Made by a program: the position numbers and the translations under genes. From the NCBI GenBank assembly GCA_016719945.1, contig JADJYE010000032.1, forward strand, positions 62,001-126,000: a DNA stretch of 64,000 nt, read 5' to 3'. The notes beneath the pieces are model-generated. The model was not told where the DNA came from and made no database searches. It saw only the letters and a program-made list of their open reading frames with translations. Positions 26,693 through 35,324 of this stretch are shown here, one piece after another. Numbering within the stretch: position 1 is the first letter of the stretch; the number at the start of each line of letters is the position of its first letter. The stretch is from Polyangiaceae bacterium (GTDB lineage Bacteria; Myxococcota_A; Polyangia; Polyangiales; Polyangiaceae).

Positions 26693-28285
26693 ATGAGCGA
26701 GCGCGCGCCGAGGGAGCGCCTCTTCTACTACGCGCTCGTTCCCGCGATCCTCATCGCGGTCTTCGTCCTCGGCACGCTGACCCTGCGGATCACCCCGAAG
26801 ATCGAGGACGCCCAGCGGGAGGGCGTCCTCAAGCTCACCTACGATCTCGCGGGCGAGCGCGCGCAGATCCTCGACGATCACATCATCCGCCAGGACAACG
26901 TCGTCGCCGCCTACACCGATCGCGCGGAGCCCTCTCAGATCGGCCGGCGCTGGCTCGCGACCGCCGCCCGCGAGACCCCGAGCGTCCGGGCGATCCTCGT
27001 CCTCGACCTGACGACCGACGAGCACGAGGTCCTCGCGTTCGCCTCGCGCAACCCCTCTCGCGACGACGACGTCTTCCGGCGGCTGCTGCTCACGCGGCTC
27101 TTCGACGAGATGAACTTCGACGAGCCCAGCGAGGAGCTGCGTCACCTGCACGAGGCGGTCGACGAGCGGCAGTACCTGCTTTCGTACTGGCAGCGCACCC
27201 AGTCGGGACAGCGCCACATGGTGGTGGCCTGGCACGACGTCGACAAGGTCGTGCTCGACATCATGCCGCAGCTCTTTCGCGACCCCGACAAGGGCTCTGC
27301 GCGAATGAACGTCATGGACGAGAAGGGCCGCATCGTCTTCGGTCCTCCGCTCAAGGTCGGCGAGCCGACCGTCGGCCGCCCGTTCCCCACGACCCTCTAC
27401 AACTGGCAGGTCCAGGTGCGGCTCGCGAGCGACGAGGTCGTGCGCAAGCAGGTCGAGCGACGGCGGCTCATCGAGCTCTCCCTCGTGCTCGTCGCGGGGC
27501 TGGTGACCGTCGCCGGGCTCGTGCTCGGCATCCGCTCGTCGCTGAAGGAGCGGCGCCTCGCCGCGCTGAAGAGCGACTTCGTGGCCAACGTCTCGCACGA
27601 GCTCAAGACCCCGCTGTCGCTCATCCGCATGTTCGGCGAGCTGCTGCTGCTCGATCGCGTGACCAACGACGACAAGCGCAAGCAGTACCTCCAGATCATC
27701 GTGGGCGAGAGCGAGCGCCTCACCGCGCTGATCGAGAACGTGCTGGACTTCGCCCGCGTCGAGCGCGGGAAGATCGACTACGACTTCACCGAGGGCAACG
27801 TCGCCGAGGTCGCCAAGCGCGCCGTCGAGATCTACCGCTTCCGGGCGACGCGCGAGAACATCGCCCTCGACCTCGTCGTCGGCGAAGAGCTCCCGGCGGC
27901 GAAGATCGACACGCGCGCCCTCGAGCTCGCCGTGATGAACCTGATCGACAACGCGCTCAAATACGCGAAGGACGGAGAGAAGATCGTCGTCACGGTCGAG
28001 GCGACGAGCCGCGAGGTCGTCGTGAGCGTGAGCGACTTCGGCCCGGGCGTACCGAAGGAGGAGCAGGCGCGGATCTTCGAACGCTTCTACCGTGGCTCGG
28101 CGGCCGGCAGCACCCGCGCGCGCGGCAGCGGCATCGGCCTCGCCCTCGTGCGCTACATCGTGGAGAGCCACCAAGGGAAGGTGCGCGTGGTCAGCCCCAC
28201 CCAGCCGGACGGCCGCGGGACGACCTTCGTCATCGAGGTCCCGGCGATCGGCGGCCTTGCCACGCCGAGAGCCCCCGCGCCATGA
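26693..28285 (+). CDS. Membrane-bound sensor histidine kinase
   Basis: 530 residues. TM1 is at about 10-32 and TM2 at about 258-282, enclosing a periplasmic sensor of some 225 residues without a recognised fold. The HisKA helix has NVSHELKTP with the phospho-accepting His302. The ATPase domain shows the N box (NLIDNALKYAKDG), G1 (DFGPGVP), F box (IFERFYRG) and G2 (GSGIGLALVRYIV). It should autophosphorylate in response to an envelope signal. No response regulator is present nearby; instead it lies 13 bases after the GAF protein and 12 before a FHA protein, so it may signal to an unlinked regulator or to these partners. Confidence 0.95.
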   Translation: MSERAPRERLFYYALVPAILIAVFVLGTLTLRITPKIEDAQREGVLKLTYDLAGERAQILDDHIIRQDNVVAAYTDRAEPSQIGRRWLATAARETPSVRAILVLDLTTDEHEVLAFASRNPSRDDDVFRRLLLTRLFDEMNFDEPSEELRHLHEAVDERQYLLSYWQRTQSGQRHMVVAWHDVDKVVLDIMPQLFRDPDKGSARMNVMDEKGRIVFGPPLKVGEPTVGRPFPTTLYNWQVQVRLASDEVVRKQVERRRLIELSLVLVAGLVTVAGLVLGIRSSLKERRLAALKSDFVANVSHELKTPLSLIRMFGELLLLDRVTNDDKRKQYLQIIVGESERLTALIENVLDFARVERGKIDYDFTEGNVAEVAKRAVEIYRFRATRENIALDLVVGEELPAAKIDTRALELAVMNLIDNALKYAKDGEKIVVTVEATSREVVVSVSDFGPGVPKEEQARIFERFYRGSAAGSTRARGSGIGLALVRYIVESHQGKVRVVSPTQPDGRGTTFVIEVPAIGGLATPRAPAP

Positions 28286-28297
28286 TAGGGACCTTCT

Positions 28298-29767
28298 ATG
28301 CCAGGCCGCGCTTCGGAAACGAGAGCGATCGCCTCTAGGGTCGCCAAGATCCTACGCGATCGAGGGCGGAACGACGACGCGCTGGCGATCCTCAGCGCGA
28401 CCGCGGCTGCGTTCGACAACGACCTCGAGGGCCAGGCCCTGCTCGCCGAGGCGCTGCGCATCGACCCGAACTCGGCCCTCGCGCGCATGGCGTTCGAGCG
28501 GATGGAGGGCGTGCCCGGCGACCACGCTCGCCTCGACGCGGCGATTCAACAGTACGGACATGACGAGCTCGCCAAGCTCGAGCGCACGCTCCGCCCGGGC
28601 GTGTTCTTGCGGGCTCAGGTCGGTTTCAACAACAACATCAAATACAAGGGCGCCGAGTACCACGTCCAGACCGAGGACTCGGGCCTCGACAAGCCGCACA
28701 TCATCACGCACCTCTTCGCCGACGGCGGCCGCGTCATCCGCAGCCACAAGCGCTCTTACGCGAGCGATGTGTCGCGGCCCGACGTGTCGGCGTTCGTGAA
28801 GCTGCTCATGAAGGGCCAGCACATGGAGATGGTGCTCGCCCTGCGGGAAGGAAAGTTCGACGAGATCATCGCGGGCCGCGCGCAAGGCGGCATGGTGGTG
28901 CTCGAGCATCCGCCCGAGGTCGACCTCGATCGCATCGGCAACCGCGGTCAAAGGGCACCCCAGGCCACCCCCTCCAAGCCCGCCATCCCGGCGCCGCGCG
29001 CGAGCGTTTCAGACGCTGCGCCTCGGGCTGACGGCGGACGCACCCCCGCCCCCACGCCCGTGCGAGCGCAGCGGCCCGCGCCCGAGGCCGCGCCCATCCG
29101 CGCGAGGCTCCACGTCACGCGCTCTCTGCACGGTGGGCCCGATTTCTGGGACATGCGGGGCGACGAGGCGGTCATCGGCTCGGCTGGCAACGTGCTCTTG
29201 CACCACGAGCGCTTCTGCCACCCGCGCGAGGCGATGCTCCACGCCGACGGGCAAGGCCTCGTGCTCACCGACCTCGACGGGGGAAACGGCGTGTTCCTAC
29301 GCATCCACCGCCGCGTCGAGATCGGCCTGCTCGACGAGTTCATCGTGGGAGATCAGCTCCTTCGCCTCGAGCGTAACCCCGACCCCAACGACGGCCCGGG
29401 CCCCGGCCCGACGTATTTCCGCTCGTCGCTCAAGTGGCCGAGCGCCTTCCGCGTCGTGCAGGTCTTCGAGGGCGGGGCGCCCGGCGCGGTGGCGATGGCT
29501 CGCGGCACGACGCTGCAGGTCGGCTCGGCGCTGGAGTACGCCAACGACCTCGTCTTCCGGGGCGACCCGCTCGTCGCCCCGTATCACTGCGTCATCGAGG
29601 AGCAGGCCGAGGCGTTCATCCTCTCCGACCTCGGCGCGAAGAGCGGCGTCTTCGTGCGTGTCCACGGGCGCCACCGCCTGACGCACGGCTCCGAGATGCT
29701 CGTCGGCCGCACCCGGCTCATGGTCGACATGAGCCCGAGCAACCCCGGCGTCTCGGCGCTCGGCTGA
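28298..29767 (+). CDS. Protein with N-terminal helical domain and two FHA-like domains
   Basis: 489 residues, no membrane segment. About 1-70 reads as tetratricopeptide-like helices (RGRNDDALAILSATAAAF, LLAEALRIDPNSALARM). About 80-200 is a globular region shared with myxobacterial FHA proteins (FNNNIKYKGAEYHVQTED, GGRVIRSHKRSY), followed by a Pro/Ala linker (about 220-265). About 270-350 and 385-480 look like FHA folds, with the second carrying VGSALEYANDLVFRGDPLVA, YHCVI and LSDLGAKSGVFV. FHA domains bind phosphothreonine, so this is a plausible phospho-dependent adaptor for Ser/Thr kinases. It is co-transcribed with the histidine kinase, joining two kinds of phospho-signalling (inference). 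Confidence 0.82.
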   Translation: MPGRASETRAIASRVAKILRDRGRNDDALAILSATAAAFDNDLEGQALLAEALRIDPNSALARMAFERMEGVPGDHARLDAAIQQYGHDELAKLERTLRPGVFLRAQVGFNNNIKYKGAEYHVQTEDSGLDKPHIITHLFADGGRVIRSHKRSYASDVSRPDVSAFVKLLMKGQHMEMVLALREGKFDEIIAGRAQGGMVVLEHPPEVDLDRIGNRGQRAPQATPSKPAIPAPRASVSDAAPRADGGRTPAPTPVRAQRPAPEAAPIRARLHVTRSLHGGPDFWDMRGDEAVIGSAGNVLLHHERFCHPREAMLHADGQGLVLTDLDGGNGVFLRIHRRVEIGLLDEFIVGDQLLRLERNPDPNDGPGPGPTYFRSSLKWPSAFRVVQVFEGGAPGAVAMARGTTLQVGSALEYANDLVFRGDPLVAPYHCVIEEQAEAFILSDLGAKSGVFVRVHGRHRLTHGSEMLVGRTRLMVDMSPSNPGVSALG

Positions 29768-29857
29768 GCTCACTCGGCGCTCGCGTTTCGCGGCAGAACC
29801 CCTCGAGGCCGCTCGACTCCGATTGATCCCACGCACCGCCGCCGGTAAGCCGGGCGG

Positions 29858-32146
29858 ATGGTAGGACGCGGACTCAAGCTGCTCGGCATCACGGTCCTCG
29901 GTCTCGGCTGCGGCCCCACGCCCGAGGCGCAGCCCCCGAAGGAGACGACGTCGACGGCGGTCACGACGACCACGTCGACGACCTCCACGCCCGCCGCGAC
30001 GCCGAAGGGCCCCTTCGAGAACCCGGGCGGCATGTGGCTGCCCGAGCAGCTCGCGCTCCAGGCCGACACCTTCAAGGGCGTCGGCTTCTCGATCGACCCC
30101 GCCGTCCTCACGAAGCCCACCGAGTTCCCGCTCGGCGCCGTCGTGAGCCTCGGCGGGTGCTCGGCGAGCTTCGTGTCGCCCGACGGCCTGGTGATCACCA
30201 ACCACCACTGCGTGATCGGCGCGCTGCAGGTGAACTCGAAGGAGGGCAAGAACCTCCTCAAGGACGGCTACCTCGCGAAGACCCGCGCCGACGAGCTCTC
30301 GGCGGGGCCGGCCGCGCGCGTGCTCGTCACGCAGTCGATGAAGGACGTGACGATGCGCGTGCGGGAGGGGCTGCTCGCGATGAAGGACGATCTCGCGCGC
30401 TACCAGGCCATCGAGGATCGTCAGAAGCTGCTCGTCGAAGAGTGCGAGAAGGGTCGCGAGGGGATCCGCTGCTCGGTCGCGTCGTTCTTCGGCGGCGCCG
30501 AGTTTCGCTTGATCGAGCAGCTCGAGATCCGCGACGTTCGCCTCGTCTACGCGCCCCCCGAGGGCGTCGGCAACTACGGCGGAGAGATCGACAACTGGCG
30601 GTGGCCTCGGCACTCCGGAGACTTCGCGTTCTACCGCGCGTACGTGGGCAAGGAGGGCAAGCCGGCGGACCTCGGCGACAAGAACGTTCCTTACCGCCCG
30701 ACGCACGTGCTCAAGCTCGCGAAGGAGGCGCTCTCGCCAGGTGACCCGGTCATGGTCGCGGGCTACCCCGCGCGCACGAGCCGGCTGACGACAGCCGCGG
30801 AGACCCGCGAGGGCGTGGTCAGCGATCTGCCGTACACGGTCGACTTCTGCGACGCCTACCTGGCCGAGCTCGAGGCGGTGAAGAAGGCCGACCCGAAGGT
30901 CGCCATCAAGGCCGAGCCCTTCGTCCGCGGCCTCGCGAACACGCTCACCAACGTGAAGGGCCAGATCGAGGGCCTCACGAAGGGCGGGCTGGCGGACAAG
31001 AAGGCGAGCGACGAGGCCGAGCTGAAGAAATGGATCGACGCCGACCCCGGCCGCGCCGCGAAGTACGGCAAGGGCGTCGACGACGTCGCGCGGCTCTTCC
31101 TCGACTCTCGCAAGACGCTCGAGGCCGATCGCACGATGCGTGAGCTCGGCCGCCTGTCGCGCGCGTACTCGGCCGCCTACACGATCGTGCGCAACGCCGA
31201 GGAGCGCGCGAAGCCGAACGAGGCGCGCGACCCCGACTACCAAGATCGAAACCAGAAGCGCCTCGAGCAGAGCTTCAAGCAGATGACGCTCCAATACAGC
31301 CCCGTCATCGACGCCGCGATGGTGCGCCTGGCCGCCGAGCGCGAGCTCAAGCACCCCGAGGCCAAGCGCGCTGGCCTCGCCGACGCCATCCTCGGCAAGA
31401 AGAAGCCGGGCGCGAACCCGTCGGCCGATCTCAAGGCAGCGCTGAAGGGCGTCTACGACAAGACGAAGGTCGGCGACGAGGCCACGCGCATCAAGCTGCT
31501 CACGAAGGCGACCGTCGCGGAGCTCGAGAAGAGCGACGACCCGATGATCAAGCTCGCCCTCGCGCTGCGGCCGCGCACGAAGGAGATGGAGGAGCGCGAC
31601 AAGAAGCTCACCGGCGCGATGGCGATGGCCCGGCCGCTGTTCGTCGGCGCGATGAAGGAGAAGGCCGGCGGCAAGCTCGCCCCCGACGCGAACAGCACGC
31701 TGCGCATCACCTACGGCACGGTGCGCGGCTACGCCCCGAAGCCCGGCGCGCCCGTGTATGCGCCGTTCACCCCGCTCGCCGAGGTCGTCAAGAAGCACAC
31801 CGGCAAGGACCCCTTCGAGGCGCCGAAGGGCCTGCTCGACGCGGTCGCCGCAAAGAAGCTCGGCGGCTACGTCGACGCGAAGCTCGGCGACGTGCCCGTG
31901 AACTTCCTGGCCGATCTCGACATCGCGGGGGGCAACTCGGGCTCCGCCACGCTCAACGCGCGTGGAGAGCTGGTCGGCCTCGCGTTCGACGGAAACTACG
32001 AGTCGATGGCCTCCAACTGGATCTTCATGCCCGATGTGACGCGGTCCATCCACGTCGACCTGCGCTACGTGCTCTGGGTGATGGACGCCGTCTCGGGCGC
32101 CGACGTGCTGCTGCGCGAGATGGGCGTCGAGCCTACGATCGAGTGA
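29858..32146 (+). CDS. S46-family serine dipeptidyl-peptidase, lipoprotein
   Basis: 762 residues. A short signal ends in LGLGC with Cys18 as the lipid anchor, followed by a Thr-rich tether. The chymotrypsin-like S46 elements are clear: GGCSASFVSPDGLVITNHHC (His in NHHC, 115-118) at the N-terminus and the Ser694 site AGGNSGSATLNARGELVGL near the end, with the large helical insert between them that marks DPP7/DPP11/DAP-BII. These exopeptidases remove dipeptides from oligopeptide N-termini in the periplasm or at the surface, suited to a predatory or saprophytic protein feeder. Its 3' end overlaps the convergent GNAT gene by 14 bases. Confidence 0.93.
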   Translation: MVGRGLKLLGITVLGLGCGPTPEAQPPKETTSTAVTTTTSTTSTPAATPKGPFENPGGMWLPEQLALQADTFKGVGFSIDPAVLTKPTEFPLGAVVSLGGCSASFVSPDGLVITNHHCVIGALQVNSKEGKNLLKDGYLAKTRADELSAGPAARVLVTQSMKDVTMRVREGLLAMKDDLARYQAIEDRQKLLVEECEKGREGIRCSVASFFGGAEFRLIEQLEIRDVRLVYAPPEGVGNYGGEIDNWRWPRHSGDFAFYRAYVGKEGKPADLGDKNVPYRPTHVLKLAKEALSPGDPVMVAGYPARTSRLTTAAETREGVVSDLPYTVDFCDAYLAELEAVKKADPKVAIKAEPFVRGLANTLTNVKGQIEGLTKGGLADKKASDEAELKKWIDADPGRAAKYGKGVDDVARLFLDSRKTLEADRTMRELGRLSRAYSAAYTIVRNAEERAKPNEARDPDYQDRNQKRLEQSFKQMTLQYSPVIDAAMVRLAAERELKHPEAKRAGLADAILGKKKPGANPSADLKAALKGVYDKTKVGDEATRIKLLTKATVAELEKSDDPMIKLALALRPRTKEMEERDKKLTGAMAMARPLFVGAMKEKAGGKLAPDANSTLRITYGTVRGYAPKPGAPVYAPFTPLAEVVKKHTGKDPFEAPKGLLDAVAAKKLGGYVDAKLGDVPVNFLADLDIAGGNSGSATLNARGELVGLAFDGNYESMASNWIFMPDVTRSIHVDLRYVLWVMDAVSGADVLLREMGVEPTIE

Positions 32147-32921
32147 GGGTCACCTCTTCATAGGAGCAGGCCCGCGCGAAGCCGAGGCCGCGGTAGCAGG
32201 CGATCGCGGCGGCGTTGTCCGCCGCGACGTTGAGCCCGACGCGAGCCACCCGCGGGTCGAGCGCGCGCAGCACACCCGCGCAGGCGCGCCTCGCGAGGCC
32301 CTTGCCGCGGTGCTCGGGGGAGGTCGCGACGTTGCCGAGCGCCGCGACGCCGTAGGCGGCCGACACCACGTGGACGCCGGCGACCGCGACCCACGGGGCC
32401 GCTGGGTCGTCGCTCTCGCGGATGCCGACGTACGCGCCCGTCTCGAGCATGCGAGGAACGAACCACGAGCCCGGGTAGGCGACGCGATAGAACGCCTCGA
32501 CCTGCGGACGATCCGCGGGCCCGAGGCGCGTGCACCCGCGCGTGTCGAGCTCGAGGGCCGCGCCGCGCGCGAGCGCCATCTTGTGGTGGACGCCGTGCCG
32601 CTCGACCCTGAAGCGCCCGGTCAGCTCGCCCGCGAGCCCGACCGCGAGGTGCGCGTAGACCTCGGCGGGGAGCCGGTCCGCGAGGCAGAGCACGAGCTCG
32701 GCGAGGGCGGCCGAGGGCTCACGCTCGAGGGCGAGCAGCGTGGGTGGGTCTGCGCCCTCGTAGAGCAGCACGGTCACCGGCTCGCTCGGGTGCGCCCAGT
32801 AGCGACAGGCCGGAAAGAAGAACGGATCGAGATCGCCCAGCTCGTACAGGTGCACGTCGGCGTCGCGTGTCAGCCGCGCCGCGAGCTCTTCTCGATCGGT
32901 GAGCAGGCGCGGCTGGATCAC
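32133..32921 (-). CDS. GNAT-family N-acetyltransferase
   Basis: 262 residues from the GTG at 32921, which overlaps the TGA of the upstream GGDEF-like gene (GTGA); this start is preferred over an in-frame upstream one. The C-terminal half (about 130-262) is the GNAT fold, with acetyl-CoA pyrophosphate loop motif VATSPEHRGKGLARRA and the later strand/helix ARVGLNVAADNAAAIACY. The N-terminal half is a diverged GNAT-like region, as in FR47-type tandem proteins. The substrate is unknown. It is translationally coupled to the degenerate GGDEF gene. Confidence 0.85.
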   Translation of the reverse strand: MIQPRLLTDREELAARLTRDADVHLYELGDLDPFFFPACRYWAHPSEPVTVLLYEGADPPTLLALEREPSAALAELVLCLADRLPAEVYAHLAVGLAGELTGRFRVERHGVHHKMALARGAALELDTRGCTRLGPADRPQVEAFYRVAYPGSWFVPRMLETGAYVGIRESDDPAAPWVAVAGVHVVSAAYGVAALGNVATSPEHRGKGLARRACAGVLRALDPRVARVGLNVAADNAAAIACYRGLGFARACSYEEVTLTRS

Positions 32922-34369
32922 GGAGCCGGGGCGGCCTCGGCCTCTTGCGAGAAGACGATGGGCTCGCCCGAGACGCTGAGGCACGCGCGGCCACCGCCGC
33001 CCTGGATCGCCGCCTCGAGCGTTTGCTCCGCGAGCGGCACGAGATCGTCGGGGTGATCGGTGTCATCGGGGAAGGAAGCGACCCCGATCGAGAGCGAGAT
33101 CTCCCGGCGCAGACCCACGAGGCCCAGGCGACGCGCGGCGCTCGCGGCCTCGAGGGCGCCAGCGCCCGGCAACAGGACAGCGAGCGTGTCTCCCGCGAAG
33201 CGGGCGCCGAGATCGTGCGCCCGGAGCTCCTCGCGCAGCAGCCCTCCGACCCGTTTCAGGAGCGCGTCGCCCACCTCCATCCCCGCCCGTTTGGTCGCGT
33301 CTCGGAGGTCGTCGATCTCGATGACCAGCACGCTGACCGGCTCATTGGACCGCCGCCCGCGAGAGCGCTCGAACGCGAGCCGGACCTCGAACTCTCGCCG
33401 GTTGGCGAGGGAGGTCAGCGGATCGAGGCGCGTGTGCTCCTCGACGTCGCGGCCCAGCCTGAGGGCGTGAAAGGCGACCGCTGCGCGGGACGCGAGCATC
33501 TCCGCCGCGCGCACGCGCAGCTCGTCGAGGGCTGCGCTCGTGAACTGCATGTCCGCGTAGAGGAGGCCGAAGGTGTGGTCCTTGATGGCGATCCGGGTGA
33601 GCACGAGCTCGGGCGGTGGGTGCAGGCGGGCGAGCGCCGGCGAGACCAGCCCGCCCTTGTGCCGCAGCAGCGCGGGCGCTCCGCCGACGGCGGCGGCGAT
33701 CTCGTCCCCCGCGTGCGAGCCCGCAGGCAGCTCGATGCCGCGCCACCGCTCGTACAGCGGGCCATGGATGCCCGGCGAGCCGAGGTTCGCCTCGACGCGC
33801 GTCGCCTCGCGCTCGGAGCCAGGGCCCACGGCTCCGACGCACGCGTAGCCGTTCGCCGCGCGGTCGAAGACGAACATGGCGGCGCGCCGGAAGCCGAGCC
33901 CGTCCTTGGAGGTCATGGCCGAGAGGAGCGCGCCGATGGCCGCCTCTTGGCCGTCGGCCTCGAGGATCGCCGTCGCCGCGAGGTTGACCGCGCTCGCGTA
34001 GGTGAGCTCGGTGGCCGCCAGCAGCGCCGCAGCGAACAGGGCCTCGCGGCTCATCGTGAGAGCGAGCCCGGTCTGCAGGCTGTGCTCGAGGCCGCGGTCC
34101 AGGTCGTCGGGCTCGAGCTGTTGAGAGCGCCCCTCGGCCCCGACGCGCACGCCAGGCTTGCCGCGCTCGACGAGCAGGAGCGCGTGGTCGGGCTCGAGCT
34201 GCGCGAGGCGCAGCAGCTCCGCGATCGTCTTGTGCGGCTCGCCGTCGTCGAGCGTGATCTCGAGGTCGATCGGCCCCAAGCGGCGAACGAGCGCTCGAAC
34301 GCCCGCGGGGACCCTCGACAGCCTCACGGCCTGAACTGCGCGCTCCGGGAGGGGGGTAGGGTCGGCCAC
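32918..34369 (-). CDS. GAF-GGDEF-like protein with degenerate active site
   Basis: 483 residues from a GTG at 34369 (a TTG at 34441 is an alternative). The N-terminal 85 residues form a small domain (ITLDDGEPHKTIAELLRLA). The middle (about 95-305) is GAF-like. The C-terminal domain (about 315-460) is GGDEF-like: LDPLTSLANRREFEVRL and ISLSIGVASFPDDTD are well kept. The catalytic loop reads RFAGDTL (390-396) where active diguanylate cyclases have R-Y-G-G-D-E-F. The loss of the second Gly-Glu pair makes c-di-GMP synthesis unlikely, so a nucleotide-sensing or protein-interaction role is more probable. It is coupled to the GNAT gene by a GTGA overlap. Confidence 0.8.
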   Translation of the reverse strand: MADPTPLPERAVQAVRLSRVPAGVRALVRRLGPIDLEITLDDGEPHKTIAELLRLAQLEPDHALLLVERGKPGVRVGAEGRSQQLEPDDLDRGLEHSLQTGLALTMSREALFAAALLAATELTYASAVNLAATAILEADGQEAAIGALLSAMTSKDGLGFRRAAMFVFDRAANGYACVGAVGPGSEREATRVEANLGSPGIHGPLYERWRGIELPAGSHAGDEIAAAVGGAPALLRHKGGLVSPALARLHPPPELVLTRIAIKDHTFGLLYADMQFTSAALDELRVRAAEMLASRAAVAFHALRLGRDVEEHTRLDPLTSLANRREFEVRLAFERSRGRRSNEPVSVLVIEIDDLRDATKRAGMEVGDALLKRVGGLLREELRAHDLGARFAGDTLAVLLPGAGALEAASAARRLGLVGLRREISLSIGVASFPDDTDHPDDLVPLAEQTLEAAIQGGGGRACLSVSGEPIVFSQEAEAAPAP

Positions 34370-34465
34370 GGTGCTGCCAGGATAGGCCGGTCCAGTCCCC
34401 TCGGGGTCCCCTTCGTCGCGGACCCTGCCATCCCAATCCAAGGCCGCGGGCGACCGCGCCTCACG

Positions 34466-34849
34466 TCACCAGGAGATCGGGGCGCCGCTGCTGCCGCGCA
34501 AGGTCTCGGCGCCGACCGGGGCGTGCACCGCGCTCTCGAGCGCGATCTCCAGGCGAGATACGGACGACAGGCCGACCAGCCGGCCGATCTCCGCGCCGTC
34601 TCTGATCACGACGGTCGTCGGGGTCGCGTCGACGCCCAGGCCGGAGGTGACGGCGGCCTCGGAGTCGGCGTCGACGAGCGCCACGGCGACCGAAGGGAAG
34701 CGGGCTGCGATGCCCTCGAGCGCCTCTCGCAGAGCTCGCACCCACGGATCGGCGAAGCAGACGAGCACCAGGCGATGGCTCGCGAAGAGCTCCGCGAGCT
34801 CGGCTCGGGTCCCGATCTCGAGCAGCGACGAAGCGGAGGTCAGTGACAT
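34466..34849 (-). CDS. Thioredoxin-fold protein lacking the active-site cysteines
   Basis: 127 residues from the ATG at 34849; a longer in-frame start at 34897 is less likely. The thioredoxin pattern is clear: LVLVCFADPWVRALREALEGIAARF, VALVDADSEAAVTSGLGVDATPTTVVIRDG including the cis-proline (TPTTVV) and a final helix. The CxxC redox site is replaced by PWVR, so it cannot be an oxidoreductase of the usual kind. It may be a protein-binding or chaperone-like thioredoxin fold. It reads in the same direction as the GGDEF-like gene about 100 bases downstream and diverges from the zinc-ribbon gene. Confidence 0.78.
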   Translation of the reverse strand: MSLTSASSLLEIGTRAELAELFASHRLVLVCFADPWVRALREALEGIAARFPSVAVALVDADSEAAVTSGLGVDATPTTVVIRDGAEIGRLVGLSSVSRLEIALESAVHAPVGAETLRGSSGAPISW

Positions 34850-34960
34850 GAGCGGAGACGCTACGCGCAGCCGAGCGAGCAGTTTCGAAGCGCGCACGAG
34901 ACAGTGCGGTCCTGCGCAGGCAGTGCGACAATGTCAGCGCGGCTCGCCCGCCCGTCCGAC

Positions 34961-35302
34961 ATGAAGAAGAAGAGCAAGGGAGCAGGCCGCGAGCAGCGGG
35001 CGCGCGCCGTCCGCAGGGAAGCAGACCGCGAGGCTGAGAAGCTGCGCAGAGACGTGAGCAAGCTCGTGGAGCTCTCCCCGGGGGGAAGCCCCGAGCGACC
35101 CGTTCAGCTCGCGTCTGCGTCCCAGGTCGAGGTCGAGGCGCTGGCAGAGCCTTGCCCGTTCTGCGGGGAGCGGCTGCGCCTGGAGGGGCCCCACGAGGTC
35201 GAGAGCCACGGCAGCGAGCGGCTGCGCGTGGCGCGGCTCGTGTGCGGCGCGTGCCGCGCCCGGCTCAACCGTTACTACCGCTTGGGGGCGACGCTGAACT
35301 GA
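34961..35302 (+). CDS. Zinc-ribbon protein with basic coiled N-terminus
   Basis: 113 residues from the ATG at 34961 (an ATG at 34931 is possible). The first half is highly basic and helical (KKKSKGAGREQRARAVRREA). The second half holds CPFCGERLRL and CGACRARL, two CxxC knuckles about 37 residues apart making one zinc ribbon, then ends LNRYYRLGATLN. The appearance is of a nucleic-acid or ribosome-associated protein. The family was not recognised. It precedes the membrane-protein operon by 22 bases and may be its first gene. Confidence 0.65.
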   Translation: MKKKSKGAGREQRARAVRREADREAEKLRRDVSKLVELSPGGSPERPVQLASASQVEVEALAEPCPFCGERLRLEGPHEVESHGSERLRVARLVCGACRARLNRYYRLGATLN

Positions 35303-35324
35303 GGATACGTTCGCGCGGCGAACG

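Noticed and set aside
29297..32053. A 918-codon open frame opposite the S46 peptidase
   Set aside because: The sense frame has a lipobox, the NHHC site and the GNSGSA site; the antisense frame has none.
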